DNA of 64,000 bases from Antrihabitans stalactiti (GCF_012932915.1 NZ_VCQU01000001.1:620001-684000), one strand, 5' to 3'; shown: positions 37,430 through 46,886, counted from the first letter of the stretch. A program made the numbers and translations. The notes: generated from the letters alone by a model not told the origin.

Positions 37430-38470
37430 CTAGGCGGCGAGGAAGTCGTCGATGTGCGGCCAGGTCGTGTTCTTCGCCCCCGGACCGGCTAGGACGCCGA
37501 GGTGGCTGCCGGGCACGGTTTCGAATTGCACCGACGGGGCGCCGGTGAGGATTTTGACGATGTACTGCGCGGCGTCGACACTCGTAATGGCGTCGGTGGT
37601 GCCTGCCAGTGCGAGGACCGGGACCGTGACGTTGGCGAATTCGATTCGACGCGATCCGAGTTTGATCCGTCCCTTCGCAAGGTCGTTGCGAAGGGTGATG
37701 CGGCTCATCAACTGTCCGTACAACCGGCCCGGGTAGCCCGGCATGCGGCTCATGAAACGCTCGATCGCTTCCATCTGCGCCAAGGTCTCCGTGGCGTGCA
37801 GATTGCGCGCGATGAACCAGGGCCTGGTGATCTCACGTTCCAGAGCTGTCGCGCGGAAGCTCAGCTGGACGATCGATCCCGGGATCCCGCCGGCGATCCG
37901 GCTGAACAAGGTCTGCTCGTATCCGCCGGTGAACTTCGCCAGGAACTGCATCGGCGCGACGGACCACATCTTCGTGTAGTCGATCGGCGTGGCGACCGTG
38001 ACGATCGACCGCAGCGGAAGGTCATCGTGCGCGGCGGCGGTCATGAGCGTCATCGTCCCGCCGAGGCACCAGGCGACGACGTCGACGAGTGCGCCGTTGT
38101 TGTCCTCGGACACGCGCTTGATCGCCTCCGGCAGGATGTCGTCGATCCAGTGCTCGAAACCGAGGCGACGGTCCTCGAACGAGATGGTGCCGTAGTCGAT
38201 GACATAAGGCGTCCGGCCGCTGTCGAGCAGGTATTCGGCGAGGCTCTGGCCCGGGCGCAGATCGAAGCAGCTGGCCGGCGCGGCGAGCGGCGGCACCAGG
38301 AGAACGGGTCGGCGGCTGCCGTCGTGCTCGGTGCCGAATCGCTTCAGCGTCTTGTGCGGTTCGTCCCAGATGACGGTCGAGGGTGTCGGGCTGTACTGCT
38401 CGACACCGTCACCGAACGACAGTGCCCACGCATTACGCGCAGCAGTACCTACAGTTGCGACGACACTCAC
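37430..38470 (-). CDS. PhaC-like alpha/beta hydrolase (PHA synthase family)
   Basis: The 346-residue protein has the PHA-synthase lipase-like box AWCLGGT with a cysteine nucleophile, VLLVPPLAAPASCFDL and YVIDYGT upstream, then LALAGTTDAIT (Asp) and GSHLGVLAG (His). The GTG at 38470 has GGGAGC five bases upstream. It is shorter than polymerising class I PhaC and resembles the actinobacterial PhaC-like proteins whose activity is not settled. No phaA/B or phasin gene is nearby. Confidence 0.8.
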   Translation of the reverse strand: MSVVATVGTAARNAWALSFGDGVEQYSPTPSTVIWDEPHKTLKRFGTEHDGSRRPVLLVPPLAAPASCFDLRPGQSLAEYLLDSGRTPYVIDYGTISFEDRRLGFEHWIDDILPEAIKRVSEDNNGALVDVVAWCLGGTMTLMTAAAHDDLPLRSIVTVATPIDYTKMWSVAPMQFLAKFTGGYEQTLFSRIAGGIPGSIVQLSFRATALEREITRPWFIARNLHATETLAQMEAIERFMSRMPGYPGRLYGQLMSRITLRNDLAKGRIKLGSRRIEFANVTVPVLALAGTTDAITSVDAAQYIVKILTGAPSVQFETVPGSHLGVLAGPGAKNTTWPHIDDFLAA

Positions 38471-38537
38471 GTTCGGCTCCCTTGATTCACGTGGCGGATT
38501 CAAGGAAGTGTGGCATACCCGTTACTGGTGGTACCGC

Positions 38538-39908
38538 CTAGTGTGAGGAATTCAACTCACGCATTCGTACGCGCAATCCGTCCTTCGGTGCAGGTAGAGA
38601 GGTCATGTCCCACCGAATCTCGTAATTCGGATCAACCGACCATTCGAACTTCTGCAACACCTGATGCAAGACCGCCTTGACTTGCATTCCGCCGAAGAAC
38701 TGACCGATGCATTTGTGGACGCCACCACCGAACGGCACCCATGCATGCTTGTGCACCTTGTCCTCTCGGCGATCGTCGGCAAATCGCTCAGGGTCGAATT
38801 TGCGTGGCTCCGGCCAATACTCGGACATGAGGTGGTTGAGCTGGGGCATCACCATGACGAATGTCCCGGCCGGGAGGAAGTGGCCGAGCACTTCGGCGTC
38901 GGCGACCGTGGCGCGCGGCATTTCCGGGAGGGGCGCGAGCAACCGCAGCGATTCCTTCATCACGAGATCGAGCGAGTGCAGCGACTCCTGCCCCCCGAAG
39001 TCCAGAGTCGGCGAACCGAGCGCGAGGCTCTCGGCCCGACACCGCTCCTGCCATTCCGGATGCTTTGCGAGGTAGTACATCATCGTGGTCATCGTGATCG
39101 TGGTCGTGTCATGGGCAGCCATGAGCAAGAAGATCATGTGGTTGATGACGTCGTCGTCGGAGAAGCTGTGTCCGTCATCGCTTTCGGCGTGGCACAGCGC
39201 GCTGAACAGGTCCGCACCATCACCCGCACGCTTCGACGGAAGCTGTTCGCGCAACATCTGCTCCAGCACCTTCCGTCCGTGTAGACCACGCGACCAGCGA
39301 AGTCCGGGAACCGGAAACCGCACGTACGCGGTACCGGCGTGTACGCAATCGATAAAGGCACGGTTGATTCGGTCGGCACCAGGGCCGAGCGGTGCTCCCA
39401 TGAACGTTCGCGTGGCAATATCGAGCGTGAGTTGCTTGAGTGCCGGATAGGTGCGGAAACGGTCGGATTCGGACCACACCGCCAACCCGTCGGCAATGAC
39501 CGGGTTCATCCCGTCGAGGTAGCTCGTCAATCGCGACTTGGCGAATGCCTGCATCATGATCCGTTTGTGGAAGAGGTGCTCGTCGAAGTCGAGCAGCATC
39601 AGACCGCGCGGGAAGAACGGTCCAATGAGGTAATTCCATGCGTCGCCGCTCGCGAACAACTTGTCGCGATTCATGATCGGCGCATCCCAGGCATCGGGAC
39701 CGAGCAGCGTCACGATGGTCTTGCCGAATGCGCTCGTCCACGAAACGGGCCCGTAGCGCTCGTATCGTTTCGTGGCCCAACCGACCGGATCATGGAGGAG
39801 TTGGACACTATCGCCGATCAGCGGTAGCCCCGCTGAACCAGGAATCGAAGCGAGTCCGCTCCCTGCGGGCGCGGCTGCTGGAGCGGGCATTACGAACGAC
39901 GTCGACAT
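38538..39908 (-). CDS. Cytochrome P450, CYP136-like
   Basis: The 456-residue protein has the heme loop FGGGVHKCIGQFF with the cysteine ligand C400, the I-helix oxygen motif AAHDTTT, the K-helix ESLR and PERF. No reductase or ferredoxin domain is attached. ATG 39908 has AGGTG seven bases upstream. It is divergent from a TetR regulator, with two TTGACA-N8-TGTCAA palindromes between them; the same arrangement exists for CYP136 (Rv3059) and its neighbour Rv3058c. Substrate unknown; a lipid or sterol is possible. Confidence 0.9.
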   Translation of the reverse strand: MSTSFVMPAPAAAPAGSGLASIPGSAGLPLIGDSVQLLHDPVGWATKRYERYGPVSWTSAFGKTIVTLLGPDAWDAPIMNRDKLFASGDAWNYLIGPFFPRGLMLLDFDEHLFHKRIMMQAFAKSRLTSYLDGMNPVIADGLAVWSESDRFRTYPALKQLTLDIATRTFMGAPLGPGADRINRAFIDCVHAGTAYVRFPVPGLRWSRGLHGRKVLEQMLREQLPSKRAGDGADLFSALCHAESDDGHSFSDDDVINHMIFLLMAAHDTTTITMTTMMYYLAKHPEWQERCRAESLALGSPTLDFGGQESLHSLDLVMKESLRLLAPLPEMPRATVADAEVLGHFLPAGTFVMVMPQLNHLMSEYWPEPRKFDPERFADDRREDKVHKHAWVPFGGGVHKCIGQFFGGMQVKAVLHQVLQKFEWSVDPNYEIRWDMTSLPAPKDGLRVRMRELNSSH

Positions 39909-39930
39909 CGATGTCACCTCAGGCTCGTGT

Positions 39931-39954
39931 AGTTGACACTCTGCCATGTCAACT
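39931..39954. promoter_or_regulatory. Palindromic operator A (TTGACA-N8-TGTCAA)
   Basis: Arms AGTTGACA and TGTCAACT are perfect complements around an 8-base spacer. The site begins 23 bp before the P450 start, so binding there should block its translation start region or promoter. A second site with the same arms and spacing is centred 39 bp away. Confidence 0.75.
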
Positions 39955-39970
39955 TGCTTTTGATAGTGAA

Positions 39971-39992
39971 CTTGACACAGACATATGTCAAG
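39971..39992. promoter_or_regulatory. Palindromic operator B (TTGACA-N8-TGTCAA)
   Basis: Arms CTTGACA and TGTCAAG are perfect around an 8-base spacer. It ends 8 bp before the TetR regulator ATG at 40001, fitting autoregulation by the regulator, with operator A covering the P450 side. Confidence 0.75.
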
Positions 39993-40000
39993 ATTGTTCT

Positions 40001-40633
40001 ATGCCCAATGTCGTCCGCCCCTTCAAAGGTGTGAGCGCTGAAGATCGCGTCACCCAGCGGCGTGCCGACCTCATCGATGCCGCGCTGGACCTGGTCGGCA
40101 GCGGCGGCATCGGCAACTTGACGATGACCGCGGTGTGCGAAGGTGCAGGGCTCACTCAGCGCTACTTCTACGAGCATTTTCGCAATCGAGACGAGCTCGT
40201 CGTTGCCTTGTTCGACACCGTTTTCGACGAGTTCTTCGGACGCGTCCAGGATGCCGTCGAAGCTGCCCCACCGGACCTGTCCGCTCGCGCCCACGCCACG
40301 ATGGAAGTCTTCGTCGACTTTTTCGCATCGGATCCACGCAAGGCGAGGGTATTTGCAGAAGCAACCACGGCCGACGTGGTCACTGCACACAAAACCGAAT
40401 CAGTGCACAGATTCGCCGAATATGCTGTGGGACAAGTAATATCGACCGCGGGCCCGTTCACCGAGCGGGAGCAGACCCGGGTGCTGCTGGCCGTCATCAT
40501 CATCGTCGGCGGCCAGGCCGACGCGGCGGCCCAATGGTTGCGCGGCACAATCGATCTCCCCCGCGACGAGTTCATCGACGAACTCGCCGAACTGTTCGTC
40601 ACCGCCGTCGACGCCGCGCGCAAGGTGCGCTGA
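40001..40633 (+). CDS. TetR/AcrR-family transcriptional regulator
   Basis: The 210-residue protein has the N-terminal TetR helix-turn-helix (residues 20-70): RADLIDAALDLVGSGGIGNLTMTAVCEGAGLTQRYFYEHFRNRDELV. The C-terminal ligand domain is not assignable. ATG 40001 lies 8 bp after operator B; the long upstream open frame overlaps the P450 gene and is not used. It most likely represses itself and the P450 through the two palindromes. It corresponds in context to Rv3058c. Confidence 0.88.
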   Translation: MPNVVRPFKGVSAEDRVTQRRADLIDAALDLVGSGGIGNLTMTAVCEGAGLTQRYFYEHFRNRDELVVALFDTVFDEFFGRVQDAVEAAPPDLSARAHATMEVFVDFFASDPRKARVFAEATTADVVTAHKTESVHRFAEYAVGQVISTAGPFTEREQTRVLLAVIIIVGGQADAAAQWLRGTIDLPRDEFIDELAELFVTAVDAARKVR

Positions 40634-40637
40634 CGAG

Positions 40638-41900
40638 CTACCGCACCAGCAACCCGATGCACTCCACGTGGTGAGTGAGCGGGAAAGCGTCGAACGCGCG
40701 CAGCTGCTCGAGCCGATAGCCGTTCGCGATGTACAGCGCTACGTCGCGCGCGAAAGCGGCTGGATCACAACCGATGTGAACAATCCGCGCCGGACCGTGC
40801 GCACCGACCGCCTCGATGACGCCGCGACCCGCTCCGGACCGTGGCGGATCCGCGACGACCACACTCGGCGAACCGGGCAAGCTCGCGAGCGCGCGCTCGA
40901 CGTCGTCGGCGATCAACTGCACCTGCGGCAGATCCGCCAACGCCGTGGCACCATCCCGGACCGCGTGGCGCGAGAACTCCACTCCCGCAACAATTCCCGC
41001 TGTGCCGACCTGCTCGGCCAGCGCCGCCGCGAACACGCCGACGCCTGCGTACAGATCCCACACCGTCGCTCCCGGCGCAGCATCCGCCCACTCGGCGACG
41101 ACGGTCGAATACGTCTGCGCGGCGGTGCGATGCGCTTGCCAGAACCCCGTCGCTCCCAGTTCCCAGGTGCGCTCCCCCACCCGCTCGACCACGCGACCGC
41201 TCCCGATCGCCACTCGCTCCGGCCGTGGTGCGCTGGCAGCCGCCCGGCGAGCCGTTGCGCCGCGACGACCGCGGTCGAGCTTGCGCGCCTTGGACACCTG
41301 CGACGGACCGAGTTCGACGACGTGACGGGCACCGGTCGCGTCCACCGCCACGGCCAACTCGACACCCGCCTTCCAGCGCCGGTCGCTCAGTCCGTCGGTC
41401 GCGCCCGAAACAGGTTGCGGGCAGCGCAGATCGGCGATCACCTCGCTACTGCGATAGCCGTGCACACCAGCCTTGCCCTCGCGATCGACGGCCAGTCGTA
41501 GGCGCGTACGCCACCCAGTTCCTGCCCCGGTCTCGGGCAACTCCTCGACCTCGACATCCCAATCGACGCGCGCAATTCGCCGCAGTTGCTCGGCCACTAC
41601 GGTCGCCTTGATCGCCCGCTGCGCGGGCAACGTGGCGTGGGAGAAATCGCAACACCCCGCACCACCCGGACCCGACACCGGGCACAGCCCAGGCACCCGA
41701 TCCGGCGAGGGTTCGAGAATCTCGATCGCATCGGCCCTGCAGAACGAGCCACCGCGGTCCTCGGTGATCCGTGCGACGACCGTCTCACCCGGCAGACCGT
41801 GTCGCACGAACACAACCCTGCCGTCGTGCCTGGCGACGCAGAACCCGCCGTGGCCCGGATTACCTAGTTCCAGCCGAAATTCCTGCCCGAACAGTGACAT
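40638..41900 (-). CDS. Class I SAM-dependent RNA methyltransferase with TRAM domain (TrmA/RumA family)
   Basis: The 420-residue protein has an N-terminal TRAM RNA-binding domain (1-60), a cysteine-containing Fe-S-type segment (LCPVSGPGGAGCCDFSHA), the SAM-binding VWDLYAGVGVFAAAL, and the catalytic region VVADPPRSGAG, with HIGCDPAAFARDV carrying the catalytic-type cysteine. It should methylate uridine C5 in rRNA or tRNA. ATG 41900 is used. It equals Rv2689c, beside the APC permease. Confidence 0.9.
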   Translation of the reverse strand: MSLFGQEFRLELGNPGHGGFCVARHDGRVVFVRHGLPGETVVARITEDRGGSFCRADAIEILEPSPDRVPGLCPVSGPGGAGCCDFSHATLPAQRAIKATVVAEQLRRIARVDWDVEVEELPETGAGTGWRTRLRLAVDREGKAGVHGYRSSEVIADLRCPQPVSGATDGLSDRRWKAGVELAVAVDATGARHVVELGPSQVSKARKLDRGRRGATARRAAASAPRPERVAIGSGRVVERVGERTWELGATGFWQAHRTAAQTYSTVVAEWADAAPGATVWDLYAGVGVFAAALAEQVGTAGIVAGVEFSRHAVRDGATALADLPQVQLIADDVERALASLPGSPSVVVADPPRSGAGRGVIEAVGAHGPARIVHIGCDPAAFARDVALYIANGYRLEQLRAFDAFPLTHHVECIGLLVR

Positions 41901-41926
41901 TCCCCCGTCGCTTCGCTCGCCCCGTC

Positions 41927-43915
41927 TCACTTGGGATCTTGATAGCCGCGCCGAATCGCCCCGGGCGCGTCCTGCCACTCCTGGGATTTCGCGCGCTCCG
42001 ACGACGCGAGCTGCCACGGAACGCTCGTGACCATGACGCCGGGCTCGAACAACAACCGCCCCTTCAGCCGCAGCGCACTTTGGTTGTGCAGCACCTGTTC
42101 CCACCAATGACCGACGACGTACTCGGGGATGAAGACGGTCACCACATCGCGCGGTGAATCCTTGCGGACCCGATGCACATAGTCGAGGACGGGCTTCGTG
42201 ATTTCGCGGTAGGGCGATTCGATCACCTTGAGCGGCACCGCGATGTCGCTGCGCTCCCATTCCCGGACAAGCGCGCGCGTATCTGGTTCGTCGACGTTGA
42301 CGGTGATCGCTTCGAGCGTGTCCGGCCGCGTGGCCCGGGCATAGGCCAGGGCGCGCTTGGTCGGCATGTGCAGTTTGGAAACGAGCACAATCGAATGGGT
42401 TCGGCTCGGCAGCACGCCGTTCCATTCGGTTTCGGAGAGTTCACGTGCGACGGAGTCGTAGTGACGGCGAATCATGCGCATCACCACGAAGATCGCGGCC
42501 ATGGTCACGATCGCGATCCAAGCGCCTACCAGGAACTTCGTGACGAGGACGATCACCAGCACGACCGCCGTCATCGTCAAACCGACCGCGTTGATCGCCC
42601 TGGACCGCTTCATCCGTGCACGCTGCGAGGGCTCGGTTTCGGTCTTCAAATGGCGCGTCCAATGCCGCAACATCCCGGTCTGGCTGAGCACGAACGACAC
42701 GAACACACCGACGATGTAGAGCTGAATCAGCTTGGTGACCTCGGCGCCGAACAGCACGACGAACGCGATCGCCGCGCCGGCCAGGAACAAGATTCCATTG
42801 CTGAACGCCAACCGGTCGCCGCGCGTATGCAACTGACGTGGCAGGAAGCGGTCCTGCGCGAGGATCGAGCCGAGCACCGGAAAGCCGTTGAAGGCGGTAT
42901 TTGCGGCGAGCACGAGGATGAGAGCGGTGACCGCAGTGAGGAAGTAGAAGCCGATCGGGAACCCGCTGAACACTGCATGCGCGAGTTGCGCGATCAACGT
43001 CTTCTGCTGGTAGCCGTCGGGTGCGCCGATCAGGTGAGCCGGGTCATGGGCAATGACAGCGCCGATCTTCTGCGACAGGAACAGAATTCCCATGAACATC
43101 ACGATCGCGATTGCGCCGAGCAGCAACAACGTCGTTGCCGCGTTGCGCGACTTCGGCTTCCGGAAGGCCGGTACGCCGTTGCTGATGGCCTCGACACCGG
43201 TCAAGGCGGCGCAGCCGGAGGAAAATGCCCGAGCGATGAGGAACGCGAATGCGATGCCGTAGAGGTGCTCGTGCTCGGCATCGAGGCCGAGCCCGGCCGA
43301 TTCGGCCTGGACGTTGTCACCGAAGATCTCGATTCGGACGAATCCCCAGATCAGCATGAAGAACATGCCGATGATGAACGCGTAGACCGGAATTGCGAAC
43401 GCGAACCCGGATTCCTTCACGCCGCGAAGGTTGATCGACGTGAGCAGAATGATCGCGACGACAGCGAAGAGCACCTTGTGTTCGGCGACGAACGGGACGG
43501 CCGAGCCGATGTTCGATGCCGCCGACGAGATCGAGACCGCGACGGTCAAGACGTAGTCGACCAGCAGGGCGCTGCCGACGGTCAGCCCGGCAGTCGGCCC
43601 GAGGTTCTTGGTGGCGACCTCGTAGTCACCACCGCCGGACGGGTATGCATGGACGTTCTGGCGATAACTTGCGACGACGACGGCCATGACGGCGGCGACG
43701 GCGAACCCGACCCACGGCGCATAGACGTAGGCCGAGAGCCCCGCGGTCGACAGGACGAGGAAGATCTCCTCCGGCGCGTACGCCACCGACGACATGGCGT
43801 CGGACGCGAAAACCGGCAGCGCAATCCGCTTGGGCAGCAACGTATGGCCCAACTGTTCACTGCGAAAGGGCCTACCGAGCAGCAGCCGCTTTGTGGCGGT
43901 GGTGAGCTTGGACAC
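41927..43915 (-). CDS. APC-superfamily permease with C-terminal cytosolic domain
   Basis: The 662-residue protein starts at a GTG. It has about 12 membrane helices (residues 40-500) of the APC/KUP-like fold, with AYPSGGGDYEVATKNLGPTAG as the first-helix substrate loop. A cytosolic tail of 150 residues follows with a universal-stress-like pattern (HSIVLVSKLHMPTKRALAYA). It equals Rv2690c and is divergent from ceoB-ceoC, which encode TrkA-type potassium-regulating proteins; potassium uptake is therefore a reasonable alternative to amino acid transport. Confidence 0.87.
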   Translation of the reverse strand: MSKLTTATKRLLLGRPFRSEQLGHTLLPKRIALPVFASDAMSSVAYAPEEIFLVLSTAGLSAYVYAPWVGFAVAAVMAVVVASYRQNVHAYPSGGGDYEVATKNLGPTAGLTVGSALLVDYVLTVAVSISSAASNIGSAVPFVAEHKVLFAVVAIILLTSINLRGVKESGFAFAIPVYAFIIGMFFMLIWGFVRIEIFGDNVQAESAGLGLDAEHEHLYGIAFAFLIARAFSSGCAALTGVEAISNGVPAFRKPKSRNAATTLLLLGAIAIVMFMGILFLSQKIGAVIAHDPAHLIGAPDGYQQKTLIAQLAHAVFSGFPIGFYFLTAVTALILVLAANTAFNGFPVLGSILAQDRFLPRQLHTRGDRLAFSNGILFLAGAAIAFVVLFGAEVTKLIQLYIVGVFVSFVLSQTGMLRHWTRHLKTETEPSQRARMKRSRAINAVGLTMTAVVLVIVLVTKFLVGAWIAIVTMAAIFVVMRMIRRHYDSVARELSETEWNGVLPSRTHSIVLVSKLHMPTKRALAYARATRPDTLEAITVNVDEPDTRALVREWERSDIAVPLKVIESPYREITKPVLDYVHRVRKDSPRDVVTVFIPEYVVGHWWEQVLHNQSALRLKGRLLFEPGVMVTSVPWQLASSERAKSQEWQDAPGAIRRGYQDPK

Positions 43916-44069
43916 CGGGAAAGCGTAAGCCGTGTTGGCTCGGTAGCGTCGGGCAGCATCGGCGAGGCTGCCGAAAGTGTCAGAGGAAGCTGACACGCCG
44001 AACGAATCGGCGGTACGGTTCTTCCCGGCCGTTAGCGAGCATGTTTCGCATGGAGATGGGGTTTGGGCG

Positions 44070-44735
44070 TTGTACGTCGTTGTCATGGGCTGCGGGCGAG
44101 TCGGTTCGTCGCTCGCCACTGCATTGGTCCGGATCGGGCACGAAGTTGCGGTGATCGACCGTGACGGAAGCGCATTTCTGCGCCTCGGCGCCGAATACAC
44201 CGGTCTCAAGGTCGTCGGTATGGGATTCGACCGCGATGTGCTGATCAAGGCGGGCATCGAGCGCGCCGAAGCCTTCGCAGCCGTCTCGTCGGGCGACAAC
44301 TCGAACATCATCTCGGCGCGCGTTGCCCGCGAGATGTTCGGCGTCGAACGCGTCGTCGCCCGAATTTACGACGCGAAACGCGCGGCGGTGTACGAGCGAC
44401 TCGGCATCCCGACCGTCGCAACCGTGCCGTGGACCGTCGACCGGTTCCTTCACACGTTGATTCAGGACGGTCAGACCACGAAGTGGCGCGATCCATCCGG
44501 CGCCGTCGCGGTCGCTGAGCTGAACTTGCACGAAGACTGGATGGGCCGAACGGTCAGCGCACTGCAATCGGCCACCGGGTCGCGTGTTGCGTTCATCATT
44601 CGGTACGGCGACGGGTTGCTCCCGACGAACAAGACGGTGATTCAAGCCGGCGATTCGGTGTTCGTCGCCGCGGTCTCGGGAACAGTCGGCGAAGCCGTCG
44701 CGCTCGCGGGCAATCCCCCACCTGCAGATAGCTGA
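44070..44735 (+). CDS. ceoB: TrkA/RCK-type potassium uptake regulatory protein CeoB
   Basis: The 221-residue protein has an RCK N-terminal NAD-binding fold (VVVMGCGRVGSSLA, with Asp at the end of strand 2 in VAVIDRDG) and a C-terminal RCK_C domain. The conserved protein starts at the TTG at 44070; the GTG at 43977 would add 31 unrelated residues. It gates a potassium transporter in response to nucleotides. It is followed 16 bp later by ceoC, the order seen in Rv2691-Rv2692. Confidence 0.9.
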   Translation: MYVVVMGCGRVGSSLATALVRIGHEVAVIDRDGSAFLRLGAEYTGLKVVGMGFDRDVLIKAGIERAEAFAAVSSGDNSNIISARVAREMFGVERVVARIYDAKRAAVYERLGIPTVATVPWTVDRFLHTLIQDGQTTKWRDPSGAVAVAELNLHEDWMGRTVSALQSATGSRVAFIIRYGDGLLPTNKTVIQAGDSVFVAAVSGTVGEAVALAGNPPPADS

Positions 44736-44751
44736 AGGAGCAGGGAAGCAA

Positions 44752-45414
44752 ATGAGAGTCGCAATCGCAGGTGCGGGAGCTGTCGGACGGTCGATCGCGC
44801 GGGAACTACTGCGCAACGGCCACGAGGTGATGCTGCTGGAGCGCTCGCTCGAGCACGTCGACCCCAGCTCGGTACCCGAGGCGAAATGGGTGCACGCAGA
44901 CGCGTGTGAGCTGGTTTCGCTCGAAGCCGCGAAGCTACAGACCTACGACGTCGTCATTGCCGCGACCGGCGACGACAAGGTAAATCTCGTGCTGAGCCTG
45001 CTGGCCAAGACCGAGTTCGGCACCCGCCGCGTCGTCGCCCGCGTGAACGATCCGCGCAACGAGTGGCTGTTCGACCCTTCCTGGGGCATCGACGTCGCCG
45101 TGTCGACCCCGCGCATCCTCGCCTCGCTTGTCGAGGAAGCGGTGTCGGTCGGCGACCTGGTGCGACTGATGACGTTGCGCCAAGGCCAAGCCAACCTCGT
45201 CGAGATCACGCTGCCTGCCGACACGCCACTGGCGGGCAAGGCGGTCAAGAAGCTGACCGTCACCCTCCCGCGCGACGCAGCGCTGGTGACGATCCTGCGC
45301 GGCGGGCGCGTGATCGTGCCCCAGGCGGACGACTCGCTGGAAGGTGGCGACGAACTGCTGTTCGTCGCGTCGGTGGAAGTGGAAGACGCGCTACGGACGG
45401 CCGTCGGCCTCTGA
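44752..45414 (+). CDS. ceoC: TrkA/RCK-type potassium uptake regulatory protein CeoC
   Basis: The 220-residue protein has the same two-domain layout as CeoB: VAIAGAGAVGRSIAREL with Glu at strand 2 (MLLERS), DVVIAATGDDKVNLV, then RCK_C (VKKLTVTLPRDAALVTILRGG). GAAGGAG stands upstream of the ATG. CeoB and CeoC probably form a heteromeric ring on the cytosolic face of the transporter, possibly the adjacent permease. Confidence 0.92.
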   Translation: MRVAIAGAGAVGRSIARELLRNGHEVMLLERSLEHVDPSSVPEAKWVHADACELVSLEAAKLQTYDVVIAATGDDKVNLVLSLLAKTEFGTRRVVARVNDPRNEWLFDPSWGIDVAVSTPRILASLVEEAVSVGDLVRLMTLRQGQANLVEITLPADTPLAGKAVKKLTVTLPRDAALVTILRGGRVIVPQADDSLEGGDELLFVASVEVEDALRTAVGL

Positions 45415-45425
45415 ACCACCCAGCG

Positions 45426-46013
45426 CTACCCGGCCATCGCCAGCGCGGTGCTGCCGATCTGCGCACGCAGCCGATTCAACGCGCGGTGCTGCATCACCCG
45501 AACGACGCCCGCACTCGTGCCGAGCGCGTCGGCGGTTTCCGCGGCGGACCACCCCATGACAAGGCGCATCACGAGTACTTCCTTGTGCTTCGGCGAGAGC
45601 ACGTCCATCAGCTGACGAATGTGTTCGCGCTGCTCACCGGCGAGAGCCAATTCTTCGGGCCCGTGCTCTTCGCAAATTCGCTCCGGCAGTTCGTCGACCG
45701 ACTGCAGCGAATGACTCTGATTGCGGCGCCGCGCGTCCGCGAGTTTGTTGGCGGCGATTCCGTACACGAACGCGAGAAACGATTTTCCCTGGTCTTCGTA
45801 CCGCGGAATCGCCCGAATTGTTGCGATGCAGATCTCTTGCGCGATGTCATCGGCAGTGACCTGAAGGTCGCCAGGCCGGCCGAGACGATTGGAGCAGTAG
45901 CGGCGCATCAGAGGGTGTACGAGACGGATGATTTCGGTCACCGCTGCTTCGTCCCCCGCGGCTGCGTACGGCACCAAAGCTTCCAACGCTTTGGACGTAG
46001 CCAAGTCGGCCAT
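45426..46013 (-). CDS. ECF sigma factor, SigD/ShbA-like
   Basis: The 195-residue protein starts at ATG 46013 behind GGGGAG. Region 2 is DIAQEICIATIRAIPRYEDQGKSF followed by FVYGIAANKLADARR; region 4 is LVMGWSAAETADALGTSAGVVRVMQHRALNRLR. This pattern is close to mycobacterial SigD and streptomycete ShbA. No anti-sigma gene follows: the gene runs into the convergent ceoC stop. It interrupts the Rv2692-Rv2693c order. SigD acts on ribosomal and stress genes in M. tuberculosis, and ShbA on the principal sigma gene in Streptomyces. Confidence 0.87.
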   Translation of the reverse strand: MADLATSKALEALVPYAAAGDEAAVTEIIRLVHPLMRRYCSNRLGRPGDLQVTADDIAQEICIATIRAIPRYEDQGKSFLAFVYGIAANKLADARRRNQSHSLQSVDELPERICEEHGPEELALAGEQREHIRQLMDVLSPKHKEVLVMRLVMGWSAAETADALGTSAGVVRVMQHRALNRLRAQIGSTALAMAG

Positions 46014-46158
46014 CGAATTCTCCCCACATTCGGACGTAATCGCGTACCCCGCAATTTCGGGGTACATGTCGATCGTCGTGTGTGAGCAGTACTTCCAACC
46101 AGTCCCCCCAGGGGTGGTAAGTGACCACCCTGAAGATCGAACTGAACCGCCGCGCGGT

Positions 46159-46845
46159 CTATTTCGTTGCGTCGTGCGACTCGGTCGCGGTGTCGGTGGC
46201 CGGTTTTGTCAGGTGGTCCGCGCGTCGCGCAGCCCAGATCGAGACGACCAGCGCGACCGCTGCGAGCGGCCACCCCATCGCGATGCGGGCGAACGCAAGC
46301 CACCCGGTCTGGTCCGTGTCGTACAGATTCGACTGGACGAGGTAGCGAGCGCCGAACACCACGGCCCAGGCCAGCGTTGCGAGGTCGTAGGCACGCAGCG
46401 CCGACTTCCTGGTCCGCCAATCGTTGCCGTGTCCGTTGAGAAACCCCCAGATGACCCCGACCAGCGGCCAGCGCGCGAGAATCGACACCAGAAACACCGC
46501 GCCGTAGGCAAGGCTGCTGTAGATCCCGAAGAGGAAGTAGCCCTTGGCATCTCCGGTCCGGTAGGCGATGAATGCGCAGACACCGACACCGAAGAACGCC
46601 GAGATTGCCGGCTGGATCGGATCCTTGCGATACAGCCGCCACGCCAAGATTGCGACCGAAGCGCCCAACGCCGCCCAGATCGCCGCAGCCAGACCCCACA
46701 CGCCGTTCACCGGAACGAAAATCAGCACGGGCACGGACGAGTAGATGATGCCGCTGACGCCGCCCATCTGCTCGAGGACGGTCTTTTCCGGCTGCCGTGG
46801 TGATTCTTGCTCGTGCTCGGACGGCTCTTGCTGGTGCTCTGTCAC
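46159..46845 (-). CDS. DUF3159 membrane protein
   Basis: The 228-residue protein has a hydrophilic, Glu/Gln-rich start and about six membrane helices, and matches Rv2693c in position and pattern (GVWGLAAAIWAALGASV, YLVQSNLYDTDQTGWL). GTG 46845 is the likely start. The family occurs in actinobacteria beside the OB-fold protein gene; function unknown. Confidence 0.83.
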   Translation of the reverse strand: MTEHQQEPSEHEQESPRQPEKTVLEQMGGVSGIIYSSVPVLIFVPVNGVWGLAAAIWAALGASVAILAWRLYRKDPIQPAISAFFGVGVCAFIAYRTGDAKGYFLFGIYSSLAYGAVFLVSILARWPLVGVIWGFLNGHGNDWRTRKSALRAYDLATLAWAVVFGARYLVQSNLYDTDQTGWLAFARIAMGWPLAAVALVVSIWAARRADHLTKPATDTATESHDATK

Positions 46846-46886
46846 TTCACGAGGGTGCCATATCAGCGGCTGGCGGGTCGAAAATG

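Noticed and set aside
42173-43993. A 606-codon plus-strand frame opposite the APC permease
   Set aside because: His/Asp/Arg-rich shadow without any family pattern; the minus-strand permease explains the region.
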